64,000 bases of DNA, from contig NZ_BAVZ01000002.1 in NCBI RefSeq assembly GCF_000576305.1, positions 186,001-250,000 of the forward strand, given 5' to 3'. The position numbers and the translations under genes are program-made. Source of the stretch: Paenibacillus pini JCM 16418 (GTDB taxonomy: Bacteria; Bacillota; Bacilli; Paenibacillales; Paenibacillaceae). The notes beneath the pieces are model-generated. The model made no database searches. It was not told the origin of the DNA and saw only the letters and a program-made list of their open reading frames with translations. Below, one piece after another: positions 39,277 through 49,566 of this stretch (the first letter of the stretch is position 1; each line of letters begins with the position of its first letter).

Positions 39277-39879
39277 ATGAAGGTAGGCATAATGGGCGGG
39301 ACGTTTGATCCTGTTCACATTGGCCATATGCTGGCGGCGGAAGCGGCTAGGGATACATTTGGGCTTGATCAAGTCTGGTTTATGCCCAGCCACATCCCCC
39401 CTCACAAGGAGCAGGCCGGAGCCACAGGGGAACAAAGACTTGGGATGGTGGCTGAGGCAATTGCAGATCATCCAGCTTTTCGTACGTTAGATATTGAAAT
39501 TAGAAGAGGCGGTGTATCCTACACAATCGATACCGTGAAGGAAATACGTAGCTCTTTTACAGATATTGAATTTCATTTCATCATCGGAGCGGATATGGTT
39601 AATTATTTGCCAAAGTGGGAAGGCATTGAGGATTTGGTCGATTTAATGGGCTTTATTGGAGTAGGTCGTCCGGGCTCAGAACTGGATTTAGAAGCATTAC
39701 CTACCTATTTACAAGGTAAAATCTTGCTAGCCGACATGCCTCAGGTAGATATCTCTTCTACAGAAATCAGAGAAAGGCTGGCCACCGGACATTCGATTCG
39801 ATATATGGTAACAGACAGCGTCTATGACTATATCAGAAAGAGGGGAATGTATGGAATACAGCCGCGAAGAACTGATTAA
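39277..39879 (+). CDS. nadD: Nicotinate-nucleotide adenylyltransferase
   Basis: Converts nicotinate mononucleotide and ATP to deamido-NAD. The 200-aa protein has GGTFDPVHIGHMLAAEAA, the nucleotidyltransferase H-x-G-H motif, the FMPSHIPPHK loop and the C-terminal ISSTEIRERL. ATG 39277 follows AGGAGGGG. It overlaps yqeK. Confidence 0.96.
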   Translation: MKVGIMGGTFDPVHIGHMLAAEAARDTFGLDQVWFMPSHIPPHKEQAGATGEQRLGMVAEAIADHPAFRTLDIEIRRGGVSYTIDTVKEIRSSFTDIEFHFIIGADMVNYLPKWEGIEDLVDLMGFIGVGRPGSELDLEALPTYLQGKILLADMPQVDISSTEIRERLATGHSIRYMVTDSVYDYIRKRGMYGIQPRRTD

Positions 39880-40429
39880 AGCTGTTTCTGAACAGATGCC
39901 TGCTCAGCGATGGCAGCATACAGTTGGTGTAATGGGGTCATCTATTAAGCTTGCGGAGCGTTATGGGGCTGATGTGCAGCAGGCAGAGCTTGCTGCCATT
40001 CTACATGATGTGGCCAAGTATTGGCCAGTCAAACGTATGGAAGCCGTGATCAAGGATAATAATCTGTCCAAAGATCTCCTTTTCTATGACAAGCCCTTAT
40101 GGCATGCAGAAGTCGGGGCATACGTAGCTGAGCATGATTATGGAGTGACTGACACAGAAGTGCTTGATGCTATTCGGTATCACACTTCAGGAAGAATTGG
40201 AATGACCCTGCTCGATAAAGTGGTTTGTCTTGCAGATTATATTGAACCAGGACGAGATTATCCAGGTGTGGATCGGATCCGAAGTTTGGCTGAGATTAGC
40301 CTCGAACAAGGACTCATAGCTGGTATTGACTCTACAATTAATCTTCTAATATCGCGCGGGCAGATTATTTACCCGCTGACCGTTTTTGCACGTAATGATT
40401 TAATTAAACAGATGGAGGCGAACTTATGA
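39851..40429 (+). CDS. yqeK: YqeK, HD-domain hydrolase (diadenosine tetraphosphatase type)
   Basis: A 192-aa HD phosphohydrolase. Metal motifs are RWQHTVGV (H), ILHDVAKYW (HD) and IRYHTSGR (H). YqeK proteins hydrolyse Ap4A symmetrically. ATG 39851 follows GAAAGAGGGG and lies within the end of nadD; an upstream start at 39824 has no ribosome site. The stop overlaps rsfS. Confidence 0.93.
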   Translation: MEYSREELIKAVSEQMPAQRWQHTVGVMGSSIKLAERYGADVQQAELAAILHDVAKYWPVKRMEAVIKDNNLSKDLLFYDKPLWHAEVGAYVAEHDYGVTDTEVLDAIRYHTSGRIGMTLLDKVVCLADYIEPGRDYPGVDRIRSLAEISLEQGLIAGIDSTINLLISRGQIIYPLTVFARNDLIKQMEANL

Positions 40430-40773
40430 CCTTGCAAGCAGAGGAATTGTTAACAATGGTGGTTGAAGCTGCCGAGGATAAAAAAGCAATGAACGTCGTT
40501 GCTTTGGATTTAAAAGGAGTATCAATGATTGCCGATTATTTCGTGATTTGTCATGGTAATTCAGACATACAGGTTCAGGCAATCGCGACGGAAGTTCGCA
40601 AACGCGTGCATGAATCCGGATCAATCATCCGCGGAATTGAAGGAATGAATTCAGCACGTTGGGTATTGATGGATCTAGGGGATGTTGTAGTTCACATTTT
40701 CCACCGTGATGAGCGTGATTTCTACAACATTGAGCGTTTGTGGTCTGATGCTAAGGTCGTTGAGAACGTATGA
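40426..40773 (+). CDS. rsfS: Ribosomal silencing factor RsfS
   Basis: A 115-aa protein that binds L14 and blocks subunit joining during starvation. Family segments: MIADYFVICHGNSDIQVQAIA and WVLMDLGDVVVHIFHRDERDFYNIERLW. Overlaps of four bases with both neighbours show translational coupling. Confidence 0.95.
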   Translation: MTLQAEELLTMVVEAAEDKKAMNVVALDLKGVSMIADYFVICHGNSDIQVQAIATEVRKRVHESGSIIRGIEGMNSARWVLMDLGDVVVHIFHRDERDFYNIERLWSDAKVVENV

Positions 40774-41693
40774 GGCCAATAGCCGGAACGATTCAAACGT
40801 ATGAGGTTATGCGTGAAGTATCCCCGTACGGCTTTTTTCTGGATGCTTACGATACGGATGTACTACTCCACTATACGGAACTAACCAAGGAAATAAAGCC
40901 AGGCGATATGGTTGAAGTATTTATTTTCTTTGATACCGAAGACAGACTGGCTGCTACGATGAAGAAGCCTTACCTGACTCTTGGTGAAATGGGTAAGCTG
41001 GTAGTAGCTGATATTCATCCGCGTCTTGGTTGTTTCCTTGAAATGGGCCTTGGACGTCAGCTTCTGCTTCCTATTCGCGAGTTACCTGAGATGAAAGAAC
41101 TTCACCCTAAGGTAGGCGATTCTGTTTTTGTTGTAATGCAACATGACAAACAGGGGCGCTTGCTTGCCAAGCTGGCAGGTGAGTATGAATTGTCGGAGTT
41201 TACGTTCAATGCACCAACGACTTGGATTAATGAATGGTTTACTGCAACGGTATACAGACCGCTGCAAATGGGCACATTCGTCCTTGTAGACGGAGGGGTG
41301 CTTGGGTTTGGAGTCATCGGTATGATCCACTCATCGGAGCGTGGAGCGAATTTACTCAGACTCGGAGAAGAAGTTAAAGTACGCGTCACTCATATCCGCG
41401 AAGATGGTAGAGTCAATCTTACGGTGGCTCAGCGTAAAGAAGTGGGCAGAGATGTCGATTCGGAGCGTCTTCTTGCATTTCTAAACGGACGTCCAGGTGG
41501 AGGCATGCCTTATTCGGATTCCACGCCTCCAGATATTATCAAACAACGTTTTGGGATCAGTAAGTCAGCGTTTAAACGTGCGCTTGGGAAGTTGATGAAG
41601 GAAGGTCTGATCACACAGAAAGAAAATTGGACCTACTTGGCAAACCCCAAGAGTACTGACGCTAGCGGTAACGAAGATGAGATCCAAGCGTAA
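40770..41693 (+). CDS. cvfB: CvfB-family S1-like RNA-binding protein
   Basis: A 307-aa protein with repeated S1/OB-like modules (VSPYGFFLDAYDTDVLLHYTEL; VADIHPRLGCFLEMGLGRQLLLP; FVLVDGGVLGFGVIGMIHSSE) and a C-terminal winged helix (SKSAFKRALGKLMKEGLI). This matches CvfB/YitL, an RNA-binding regulator in staphylococci. In Bacillus it is not in this operon, so its insertion between rsfS and yqeM is lineage-specific. Confidence 0.85.
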   Translation: MRPIAGTIQTYEVMREVSPYGFFLDAYDTDVLLHYTELTKEIKPGDMVEVFIFFDTEDRLAATMKKPYLTLGEMGKLVVADIHPRLGCFLEMGLGRQLLLPIRELPEMKELHPKVGDSVFVVMQHDKQGRLLAKLAGEYELSEFTFNAPTTWINEWFTATVYRPLQMGTFVLVDGGVLGFGVIGMIHSSERGANLLRLGEEVKVRVTHIREDGRVNLTVAQRKEVGRDVDSERLLAFLNGRPGGGMPYSDSTPPDIIKQRFGISKSAFKRALGKLMKEGLITQKENWTYLANPKSTDASGNEDEIQA

Positions 41694-41739
41694 GTAAATA
41701 GCTTCCTTGATTGTAAGCTTCAGAAAGTGCGGTGACATC

Positions 41740-42507
41740 ATGTCCTCATACAGGAAATTTGCATATGTCTATGATGAATTGATGGAAGACATGCCATACC
41801 CAGACTGGCTACGTTTTGCACGTCAGGCTTGGGAGAAGCATGGGATGCCGAAGAGCGTGGTGGAGTTGGGCTGTGGTACAGGCAGCATCACAATCCCGCT
41901 GGTCAATTCAGGCTTTGAAGTGACGGGTATTGACCTGTCTGCAGATATGCTGTCCGTAGCACGTAACAAAATGGAAGCGACTCCGCAGGGAAACAGACTA
42001 TTCCGTGAGGGTTCCATTCGCTGGTTGCAGCAGGATATGCGTGAGTGGGTGTTGCATGAACCTGTGGATGCGGTCATTTCATTTTGCGATTGTATGAGTT
42101 ATTTACTGGAAGAGAAAGATATTATATCGACGCTCGTGCGGACATATGAAGGTCTCAAGCCAGGCGGAATATTCTTGTTTGATGTCCATCATCCGAATAC
42201 TATTATTCGATACGATGAAGAGCAACCGTTTGTTTGGGATGAGAAATCGGTCTCATACATTTGGACTTGCGATCTGGATGCTGCCCGTTGTGAAATAGAG
42301 CATCATTTGAGCATCTTTGTGAAAGAGGAGCAGGGTAACTTGTACCAACGCTTTGAAGAAGTTCATGTACAGCGCGCTTATGATCCTGAGTGGATGAAGG
42401 TAGAGCTGATCAAAGCTGGTTTCCGAGATGTAAAATGCTATGCAGATTTTGAATGGGTGGAAGCTGAAGATGATGCTCAGCGACTTTTTTATGTTGCTGT
42501 GAAATAA
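41740..42507 (+). CDS. yqeM: YqeM, SAM-dependent methyltransferase
   Basis: A 255-aa class I methyltransferase. The SAM motif is VVELGCGTGSITIPL (near residue 41), then VTGIDLSADML and DAVISFCDCMSYL. Start MSSYRKFAYVYDELM is the conserved YqeM beginning; the reading open from 41707 adds poorly conserved residues. Substrate unknown. Confidence 0.9.
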   Translation: MSSYRKFAYVYDELMEDMPYPDWLRFARQAWEKHGMPKSVVELGCGTGSITIPLVNSGFEVTGIDLSADMLSVARNKMEATPQGNRLFREGSIRWLQQDMREWVLHEPVDAVISFCDCMSYLLEEKDIISTLVRTYEGLKPGGIFLFDVHHPNTIIRYDEEQPFVWDEKSVSYIWTCDLDAARCEIEHHLSIFVKEEQGNLYQRFEEVHVQRAYDPEWMKVELIKAGFRDVKCYADFEWVEAEDDAQRLFYVAVK

Positions 42508-42533
42508 ATGTGGACAATCTATAATGAATAGCA

Positions 42534-42562
42534 AGCCTCGGAGTAAATCTCCGGGGCTTTTC
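42534..42562 (+). terminator. Terminator of the yqeG-yqeM operon
   Basis: AGCCTCGGAG (42534-42543) pairs with CTCCGGGGCT (42549-42558, one G-U), followed by TTTT. Confidence 0.8.
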
Positions 42563-42643
42563 GTTAACATCGGTTTGTGGGTATATGTTATTAGTGTGTA
42601 TAAGTTATTAGAAATAAAACTGAAAATGAATGGAGAGAACATA

Positions 42644-43363
42644 ATGGATTTAAAAGAAAAATCAGCAATTATTACCGGTGCCGGTAAAGGAATTGGTTTG
42701 GCAGTAGCTACATCACTTGCTAAAGAAGGCGTGAATTTAGGACTAATTTCAAGAACCGAATCAGATCTTACAGCGCTTCGTGATTCATTGACGAAGGAAT
42801 ATGGCGTGAATGTGTATACTGCAACTGCTGACGTTTCCATTCGTAGTGAAGTTGAAACCGCAGTAGCTTCTCTTAAAAAAGAGTTGGGAGCAATCGATAT
42901 CCTGATCAACAACGCTGGGATTGCAGCATTTGGAACGGTAGTAGACATGGATCCTGAGCAATGGGAAAGTATTCTTCGTATCAACTTGATGGGAACATAT
43001 CACATGTCTCGCGCGGTCTTACCTACCATGATTGAGCAAAATTGTGGTAATATCATTAATATTTCGTCCACTGCTGGTGAAAAAGGTTTTGCTACAGGTT
43101 CTGCTTATTGTGCATCCAAATTTGCTGTAATGGGGCTGACCGAGTCTTTACTGCAGGAAGTTCGTAAGAATAATATTCGTGTCGTTGCACTTACACCAAG
43201 CACGGTGAACACGGATCTTGCCCGTAATAACGATCTTAAAATTGGTGATGAGGATCGCATGATGCAACCGGAAGATGTAGCTGAATTAGCATTAGCTACT
43301 TTGAAATTGCCACAGCGTGTATTTATAAAGACGGCGGGGATCTGGACAACGAATCCTCAGTAA
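42644..43363 (+). CDS. 3-oxoacyl reductase-like SDR (FabG type)
   Basis: A 239-aa classical SDR with cofactor loop TGAGKGIG, LINNAGIA, catalytic IINISSTAG and YCASK. FabG-like, but no acyl carrier or fatty acid gene is nearby, so the substrate is open. ATG 42644 follows ATGGAGAGAAC; the longer frame upstream runs through a terminator and is not coding. Confidence 0.87.
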   Translation: MDLKEKSAIITGAGKGIGLAVATSLAKEGVNLGLISRTESDLTALRDSLTKEYGVNVYTATADVSIRSEVETAVASLKKELGAIDILINNAGIAAFGTVVDMDPEQWESILRINLMGTYHMSRAVLPTMIEQNCGNIINISSTAGEKGFATGSAYCASKFAVMGLTESLLQEVRKNNIRVVALTPSTVNTDLARNNDLKIGDEDRMMQPEDVAELALATLKLPQRVFIKTAGIWTTNPQ

Positions 43364-43390
43364 TTCCAGTCGAAGATATGCCTAGATAAC

Positions 43391-43445
43391 AAGGGCTGCT
43401 CTCCTATAAGGATGTTTATCATTCTTAGGAGGGTGGCTCTTTTTG
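43391..43445 (+). terminator. Long-stem terminator
   Basis: AGGGCTGCTCTCCTA pairs with TAGGAGGGTGGCTCT using G-U pairs, followed by five T. Confidence 0.75.
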
Positions 43446-43529
43446 CGTTGTGGAGGAGGAATCATGCGATCTTAAAGCGAAACTTTGGAAGATGTACTAG
43501 AACAAGTCACAGGATGGAGTGGATACACC

Positions 43530-44558
43530 ATGAGTTTGTATGAAATAAGGAAGCCTAATATTGATTTTACACCAAGCATGTATACATGCAGACGAGCCGA
43601 GCAGAAGTTGGAACTAGATGGACGGGTGAATAAGCCGTTCTGGTCGGCTGCTGATTGGACAAAGCCCTTTGTGAATATTGAGGGTCCAGAGGCTTCCAAG
43701 CCTGCGAAACAAACCCGTGTTAAAATGCTTTGGGATGATGAGCACTTCTACTTCGCAGCTGAACTTGAGGAGGATCAGATCTGGGCAACGATGACAGAAC
43801 GGGAATCTCCATTATTTCTTGAAAATAATTTTGAGATATTTATTGATCCTGATGGTGATACGCACAATTATTATGAGCTGGAGATCAACGCATTGAATAC
43901 CATTTGGGATTTGATGTTAACAAAACCGTATAGAGATGGCGGAGTTCGCATTAGCGCCTGGGATATCCAAGGCCTTAAGACAGCTGTATATATTGATGGA
44001 GAAGTCAATAAGCCTGATGCTACGAACAGAATGTGGAGCGTTGAGGTAGCGATTCCTTGGATCAGTCTACTGGAATGTGCACCAGGTAGGCGTTTACCCG
44101 TTAGTGGTGAATATTGGCGTGTTAACTATTGCCGAATACGGTGGGAAGCAGAGCATAAGAATGGTGTATATGAGAAATCGCTCAATCCTGAAACAGGGGA
44201 GTTTTATCCTGAGGATATATCGGTCTGGTCGCCACATGGTCTTATAAATATGCATTATCCGGACATGTGGGGGTACGTTGTGTTTGCTGAGAGTAACGAA
44301 TCTGAATGGACTCAGTTACCTGTAGTAGAGCAAATGAAATGGGATCTACGTCGTCTTTACTATCTTCAGCATAAACAGTTCAAACGGTTTGGAAGCTTTG
44401 CACATGATCTGGAAATGCTCATGCATTTGTCCGATGAGAAATGGAGTATTGTCCCACAGATGCAATCGACGGAAAGAATGTTTGAGATTTCAGCGCCTAT
44501 ACCCGGCAGTAGCTCCAGACTATATTTACGAGATGACGGCAGAGTATGGAAAGAATAA
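43530..44558 (+). CDS. CBM9-like carbohydrate-binding family protein
   Basis: A 342-aa protein whose N-terminal ~220 residues look like the family 9 carbohydrate-binding (DUF1083) fold: LELDGRVNKPFWSAADWT, VKMLWDDEHFYFAAELEED, NNFEIFIDPDGDTHNYYELEINA and WRVNYCRIRWE. No signal peptide is visible. The C-terminal 100 residues are unassigned. ATG 43530 is preferred to TTG 43485 because GGATGGAGTGG precedes it. It is followed 86 bp later by a GH18 protein also lacking an export signal. Confidence 0.75.
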   Translation: MSLYEIRKPNIDFTPSMYTCRRAEQKLELDGRVNKPFWSAADWTKPFVNIEGPEASKPAKQTRVKMLWDDEHFYFAAELEEDQIWATMTERESPLFLENNFEIFIDPDGDTHNYYELEINALNTIWDLMLTKPYRDGGVRISAWDIQGLKTAVYIDGEVNKPDATNRMWSVEVAIPWISLLECAPGRRLPVSGEYWRVNYCRIRWEAEHKNGVYEKSLNPETGEFYPEDISVWSPHGLINMHYPDMWGYVVFAESNESEWTQLPVVEQMKWDLRRLYYLQHKQFKRFGSFAHDLEMLMHLSDEKWSIVPQMQSTERMFEISAPIPGSSSRLYLRDDGRVWKE

Positions 44559-44644
44559 TGTTCTGAGTTTTATTAGTAAAAAGACAGGAATTGATATTTT
44601 ATTATCGAAGTTACATAGATACAGATGAATGGAGTGAGATTCTA

Positions 44645-45682
44645 ATGAAGCGAAATTATATCGTGGCAGGGTACGCTGTAGATTCCATTTTACCAAGTAT
44701 GACAGAAGAAGATTTGAACAAATTAACTCATTTAAATGTAGCATTCGGACATGTGATCGATGATGAAATTCGTACAGATCATTTGAATAATGTAGATCAT
44801 TTAGCTTTAATCAAGCGTAATCATCCCGACCTTACTATCCTTTTGTCCGTAGGTGGATGGGGCGCTGGTGGATTTTCCGAAGCTGCGGCAACGGAAGAAG
44901 GTAGAAATCGTTTCGCGAAATCAGCAGTTCGAGTTATCCAAGACTATCCGTTTGACGGCGTTGACCTTGATTGGGAGTATCCAAGCTATGGAGAGGCGGA
45001 TATTGCATCGAGTCCAGACGATAAGAGGAACTTTACGTTGCTCTTAAAGACAATACGGGAATCACTTGATCGCGTAGGACAGCAGGATCATAAGCACTAT
45101 CTGCTGACGATAGCTGCAGGAGCCGATCAATATTACATTGATGGAACGGAGATGGATCAGGTACAACAGTATTTAGATTTTGTGCAGCTCATGACTTATG
45201 ATATGCGTGGTGGATTTCAAGTCCTAACAGGACATCATACGAATTTGTACACATCGACAGGTGATTTGTTCCGCATAAGTACCGATGCTTCAGTCCGCAT
45301 GTTTATCAATGCTGGAGTACCTGCTGACAAAATCGTTATTGGTGCAGCATTTTACTCCCGCATGTGGCAGCATGTACCGGATCGTCAGGACGGCTTACTC
45401 CAGATGGCGGGAACTACGGGAGGGTACGGGCCTAATTTTATGACGCTTGAAGCTAACTATATTAATACCAATGGATATTCACGCTATTGGGATGAAGAAG
45501 CTTGTGCTCCGTTCTTGTTTGATGGGAACAATTTTATTTCATATGATGACGAAGAATCGATAGGGCATAAGTGCGATTATATTAAAAATCATAAACTTGG
45601 AGGCATCATGTTCTGGGAATACAGCTGTGATCTGACTCATAAGCTAATTAACGCTATGCACGAAGGATTAACTGTTGATTAA
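44645..45682 (+). CDS. Glycoside hydrolase family 18 (chitinase-like), probably cytoplasmic
   Basis: A 345-aa TIM-barrel GH18 enzyme. The catalytic DxxDxDxE motif is FDGVDLDWEYP near residues 103-113; SVGGWGAGGFSEAAAT and FVQLMTYDMRGG are also family motifs. Substrate would be chitin or a related N-acetylglucosamine polymer or oligomer. No signal peptide, so it may act on imported oligosaccharides or be exported by another route. ATG 44645 follows GGAGTGAG. Confidence 0.9.
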   Translation: MKRNYIVAGYAVDSILPSMTEEDLNKLTHLNVAFGHVIDDEIRTDHLNNVDHLALIKRNHPDLTILLSVGGWGAGGFSEAAATEEGRNRFAKSAVRVIQDYPFDGVDLDWEYPSYGEADIASSPDDKRNFTLLLKTIRESLDRVGQQDHKHYLLTIAAGADQYYIDGTEMDQVQQYLDFVQLMTYDMRGGFQVLTGHHTNLYTSTGDLFRISTDASVRMFINAGVPADKIVIGAAFYSRMWQHVPDRQDGLLQMAGTTGGYGPNFMTLEANYINTNGYSRYWDEEACAPFLFDGNNFISYDDEESIGHKCDYIKNHKLGGIMFWEYSCDLTHKLINAMHEGLTVD

Positions 45683-45709
45683 AGTTGTGATACGGAGTAG
45701 GGTATTACG

Positions 45710-45738
45710 TTGACTAGAGCTTGATTTTTATATATAAT
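45710..45738 (+). promoter_or_regulatory. SigA promoter of leuS
   Basis: TTGACT (45710-45715), 17-nt spacer, TATAAT (45733-45738). It lies about 40 bp before the start of the T-box leader. Confidence 0.75.
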
Positions 45739-45779
45739 ATGATTCAATGTTTCAACTAATTTAAATTGGACTAAAATGA

Positions 45780-46056
45780 ATATCTCAGACGATGATAAGG
45801 GGTATTAGTTTCGAAGATGTCATACAGAGAGCCGGCGCTAGGTGCAAGTCGGTTGACGATTTGGGATGAACTCGCCTTGGAGTAATGATGTGAAACGCAG
45901 AACATCTGCGCGTAGGATCATCGACTTACCCGCGTTAAGGGTGCAAAGTGAGTGGGGATAAAGCATATTTCCCGCTAACTAGGGTGGTACCACGGGAATT
46001 CAAACCTCTCGTCCCTAGCGATAATTCGCTATGGATGATGAGGTTTTTTTGTTGGA
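45780..46056 (+). promoter_or_regulatory. T-box leader of leuS, leucine specifier CUC
   Basis: The conserved T-box AGGGTGGTACCACGGG is at 45981-45996. Upstream, stem I features include AGAGAGCCGG near 45825 and a specifier loop GAACTCGCC with CTC (Leu) at 45871-45873. The terminator uses AACCTC (46003-46008) and GAGGTT (46040-46045) with an inner TAGCG/CGCTA stem and a seven-T run. Uncharged tRNA-Leu would stabilise the antiterminator and allow leuS transcription. No gene lies in 45683-46123. Confidence 0.93.
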
Positions 46057-46123
46057 AAAATACTGTTGGAAAACAGCGAGTACGATGTTATACATGGTAC
46101 CGACTGTGAGGAGGACATACGTA

Positions 46124-48565
46124 ATGAGTGAAAATCAACAGCCTAGTCAAGGCTACCAGCCGCTGGTTATTGAACCGAAATGGCAAAAGTATTGGGATGA
46201 GCATCACACGTTTAAAACAGGAGAAGACAAGGGGAAGCCTAAGTTTTATGCACTGGATATGTTTCCATATCCATCAGGTGCGGGCCTGCATGTAGGACAT
46301 CCAGAAGGATACACCGCTACGGATATCGTATCTCGTTTCAAACGGATGCGCGGATATAACGTGCTGCATCCGATGGGCTGGGATGCATTCGGATTACCAG
46401 CAGAGCAGCATGCTCTAGATACGGGTGAGCATCCACGTGATATCACGGTTAAGAATATTAACAACTTCCGTCGTCAAATTAAGTCCCTCGGTTTTTCGTA
46501 TGACTGGGACCGGGAAATCAGCACAACGGATCCAGATTATTACAAGTGGACACAGTGGATCTTTATTCAACTTTACAACATGGGCTTAGCGTATGTAGCG
46601 GAAGTGCCAGTGAACTGGTGTGAAGCTCTAGGAACGGTACTTGCGAATGAAGAAGTTATCGACGGTAAGAGTGAGCGCGGAGGTCATCCGGTTACTCGTA
46701 AGCCAATGAGACAATGGATTCTGAAGATTACTGAATATGCAGAGCGTCTGCTTGATGATTTGGAAGAGCTTGATTGGGCAGAGAGCATCAAGGATATGCA
46801 GCGCAACTGGATTGGTAAATCGAAGGGTGCGGAAGTGGTTTTCGATATTAAAGGACATGAGGGTAAGCTGACTGTATTCACCACGCGTCCAGATACTTTA
46901 TTCGGTGCAAGTTATTGTGTACTGGCTCCTGAGCATGAGCTGGTCGCTGAAATTGCAACGGCTGAGCAACAGGGCGCAATTAAGGCATATCAAGATCAGG
47001 CTGCACGTAAAAGTGATCTTGAGCGTACAGACTTGGCTAAAGATAAAACAGGTGTATTTACTGGAACCTATGCAATCAATCCAGTAAATGGAGCTGAAGT
47101 GCCGATCTGGATCGCTGATTATGTTTTAGCAGGATACGGGACGGGAGCCATCATGGCTGTACCAGGGCATGATACTCGTGACTGGGAATTTGCTAAACAA
47201 TTTAATCTTGAAATTATCGAGGTTGTTCAAGGCGGTAATGTTGAGGAAGAAGCATATAGTGGAGACGGGGCGCATGTGAACTCTGGCATTCTGGATGGCC
47301 TTCATACCGAAGAAGCCATCGCTAAGATGATCGCATGGCTTGAAGAGAACGGTAAAGGACAGGGTAAAATCACCTACCGTTTACGTGACTGGCTGTTCAG
47401 CCGTCAGCGTTATTGGGGAGAGCCTATTCCAATTCTTCATTTGGAAGATGGCACAATGAAAACTGTTCCACTGGATCAGTTACCACTTGTACTGCCTGAT
47501 GTTGAACAGATTAAACCTTCGGGAACAGGCGAATCACCTCTTGCAAATGTAACCGAATGGGTTGAAACCGTTGATCCAGAGACAGGCATGAAAGCACGTC
47601 GCGAGACGAACACCATGCCGCAATGGGCAGGCAGTTGCTGGTACTATCTTCGTTACATTGATCCTCATAACCAAGAGGAGCTTTGCTCAAAGGAGAAGCA
47701 GCAGGAATGGATGCCAGTTGACCTCTACATTGGTGGAGCTGAACATGCTGTACTTCATCTGCTATACGCACGTTTCTGGCATAAGGTACTTTATGACCTT
47801 GGTGTCGTAAGCACGAAGGAGCCGTTCCAAAAGCTGGTGAACCAGGGCATGATTCTAGGTACTAACAATGAGAAGATGAGTAAGTCTCGTGGTAATGTTA
47901 TTAACCCAGATGTCATCGTTCAAGAATACGGCGCAGATACACTTCGCATTTATGAAATGTTTATGGGCCCGCTTGAAGCTACCAAGCCATGGAATATGAA
48001 CGGTGTTGAAGGTGCACACCGCTTCCTATCCAGAGTATGGCGTCTCATTGTCAATGATGAAGGTAGTCTGAATGCGAAGATCACTGACGGTGAAACAAGT
48101 GCTGAGTTCAAGCGGACATGGCATAAAACAATCAAAAAAGTGACTGAAGATTTGGAGCATCTGCGTTTCAATACAGTGATCAGTCAATTGATGATTTTCA
48201 TCAACGAGGCTTATAAGACAGACATCCTACCTCGTCAGGCGATTGAGAACTTCACACAGCTGATTTCACCACTTGCTCCACATATTGCGGAAGAGCTGTG
48301 GGCACATCTGGGGCATGAGGGAAGTATCACTTATGAAGCATGGCCTGTATATGATGAATCGTTGACTGTTGATGCAGAAGTAGAAATTGTTATTCAAGTA
48401 AACGGTAAAATCGTACAACGCGAGTTTATCGCTAAGGATATGAGCCAAGAAGCCATGCAGGAACATAGTCTTTCTCTTCCAAATATTCAAGAAGCGATAG
48501 CTGGTAAAACCATTCGTAAAGTGGTTGCTGTTCCAGGCAAGCTAGTTAATATCGTAGCGAATTAA
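46124..48565 (+). CDS. leuS: Leucyl-tRNA synthetase
   Basis: Class I synthetase, 813 aa. HIGH motif [14 protein letters not shown] near residue 50, CP1 editing domain with [12 protein letters not shown] and the KMSKS motif [10 protein letters not shown] near 585; C-terminal anticodon domain ends [17 protein letters not shown] 46124 with GAGGAGG nine bases upstream is chosen over the in-frame ATG 46031, which lies inside the T-box terminator. Its stop is one base from the end of convergent comER. Confidence 0.97.
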   Translation: MSENQQPSQGYQPLVIEPKWQKYWDEHHTFKTGEDKGKPKFYALDMFPYPSGAGLHVGHPEGYTATDIVSRFKRMRGYNVLHPMGWDAFGLPAEQHALDTGEHPRDITVKNINNFRRQIKSLGFSYDWDREISTTDPDYYKWTQWIFIQLYNMGLAYVAEVPVNWCEALGTVLANEEVIDGKSERGGHPVTRKPMRQWILKITEYAERLLDDLEELDWAESIKDMQRNWIGKSKGAEVVFDIKGHEGKLTVFTTRPDTLFGASYCVLAPEHELVAEIATAEQQGAIKAYQDQAARKSDLERTDLAKDKTGVFTGTYAINPVNGAEVPIWIADYVLAGYGTGAIMAVPGHDTRDWEFAKQFNLEIIEVVQGGNVEEEAYSGDGAHVNSGILDGLHTEEAIAKMIAWLEENGKGQGKITYRLRDWLFSRQRYWGEPIPILHLEDGTMKTVPLDQLPLVLPDVEQIKPSGTGESPLANVTEWVETVDPETGMKARRETNTMPQWAGSCWYYLRYIDPHNQEELCSKEKQQEWMPVDLYIGGAEHAVLHLLYARFWHKVLYDLGVVSTKEPFQKLVNQGMILGTNNEKMSKSRGNVINPDVIVQEYGADTLRIYEMFMGPLEATKPWNMNGVEGAHRFLSRVWRLIVNDEGSLNAKITDGETSAEFKRTWHKTIKKVTEDLEHLRFNTVISQLMIFINEAYKTDILPRQAIENFTQLISPLAPHIAEELWAHLGHEGSITYEAWPVYDESLTVDAEVEIVIQVNGKIVQREFIAKDMSQEAMQEHSLSLPNIQEAIAGKTIRKVVAVPGKLVNIVAN

Positions 48566-48566
48566 T

Positions 48567-49394
48567 TTAAGGCGCTTCACTAAATAACTCATCACATTTA
48601 TGAAGATCCTCTTCATATTTAGCATGAGTAGTGTTGATAAGCTGCTCAAATACGCCAGAAAGACTGTGATTGAGTAATGCAAGTGCTTCGGCGGTTATAC
48701 CGCCTGGCACGGCAACGCGTCCCTGAAGCTGTTTTGGGGAGAAACCTCCCTGCGTAAGCAGCATGCCAGTGCCTAGTAACATCTCACTAGCCATGCAGGT
48801 TAACTCCTGCCGGGGAGTACCGGTTATTTTGACGGCAGCATCAATCCATTGCTCTAGAAAGAAACTTAGAAATGCTGGCCCACAGCTTGAAAAATCAGAA
48901 GTTATTCGCGCATGTGATTCTTTGATTTCAATGGGCTTACTGATCGAAGACAGAAGGTGTTCCAAAAGCTTTCTGTCTTCTTCTTTTATACGATCACCAT
49001 ACATACACAAACATGTTCCACTCTCCACACGGTGAGTAATACTTGGGATCATTTTGGCGATTTTACAGGGTAGTGTTTTCTCCAGATGATAGATCTGCAC
49101 AGGACTTGTAATGGATACAACGATTTGATGGGGGTTCATGTATGCCCTTATTTCATCCGTTAGCTTTTTGAATTGCAAAGGTTTGACACATAAAAATAAT
49201 AAATCACAAGTTGTCGCAGTCTCTATATTACTGTCGCATACATGTAGCCCAGGATGACGCTCTACAAGCTGTGCTAACTTACCTAATGTGCGGTTGCTTG
49301 CGTATAGCTCCTCCGGCTGAAGTGCACCAGAAGCGATGAAGGCATCGATCAAGAGACTTCCCATACTTCCAGTTCCGATAAATCCGACCTTCAT
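48567..49394 (-). CDS. comER: ComER, pyrroline-5-carboxylate reductase-like protein
   Basis: A 275-aa protein related to proline biosynthetic reductase: MKVGFIGTGSMG cofactor loop, FLCVKPLQF, and a C-terminal VAVPGGITAEALALL segment like ProC. In Bacillus comER lies divergent from comEA exactly as here, and its product is linked to competence and sporulation rather than proline. Function is not established. Confidence 0.88.
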   Translation of the reverse strand: MKVGFIGTGSMGSLLIDAFIASGALQPEELYASNRTLGKLAQLVERHPGLHVCDSNIETATTCDLLFLCVKPLQFKKLTDEIRAYMNPHQIVVSITSPVQIYHLEKTLPCKIAKMIPSITHRVESGTCLCMYGDRIKEEDRKLLEHLLSSISKPIEIKESHARITSDFSSCGPAFLSFFLEQWIDAAVKITGTPRQELTCMASEMLLGTGMLLTQGGFSPKQLQGRVAVPGGITAEALALLNHSLSGVFEQLINTTHAKYEEDLHKCDELFSEAP

Positions 49395-49566
49395 TTGATG
49401 TAGACCTCCTTTCGTGCTTTGCGGTAACGGCGTAGCCTTCTTCTTAATGTATGCGCCTCAGCGTGGACCTCATGACGATTTTTAAATATAAGCAGCTTAG
49501 ATTATGCATTATTTTTTTGTCTGCTTCTCCAAAAGCCTATATTAAACGGAGGTCGAGGTGTAGTTT

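Noticed and set aside
42253..42984. A 243-aa open frame on the - strand
   Set aside because: It overlaps two well-supported + strand genes and a terminator and shows no family motif.
46031..46123. Longer leuS starting at 46031
   Set aside because: That start lies inside the T-box terminator; ATG 46124 has GAGGAGG.
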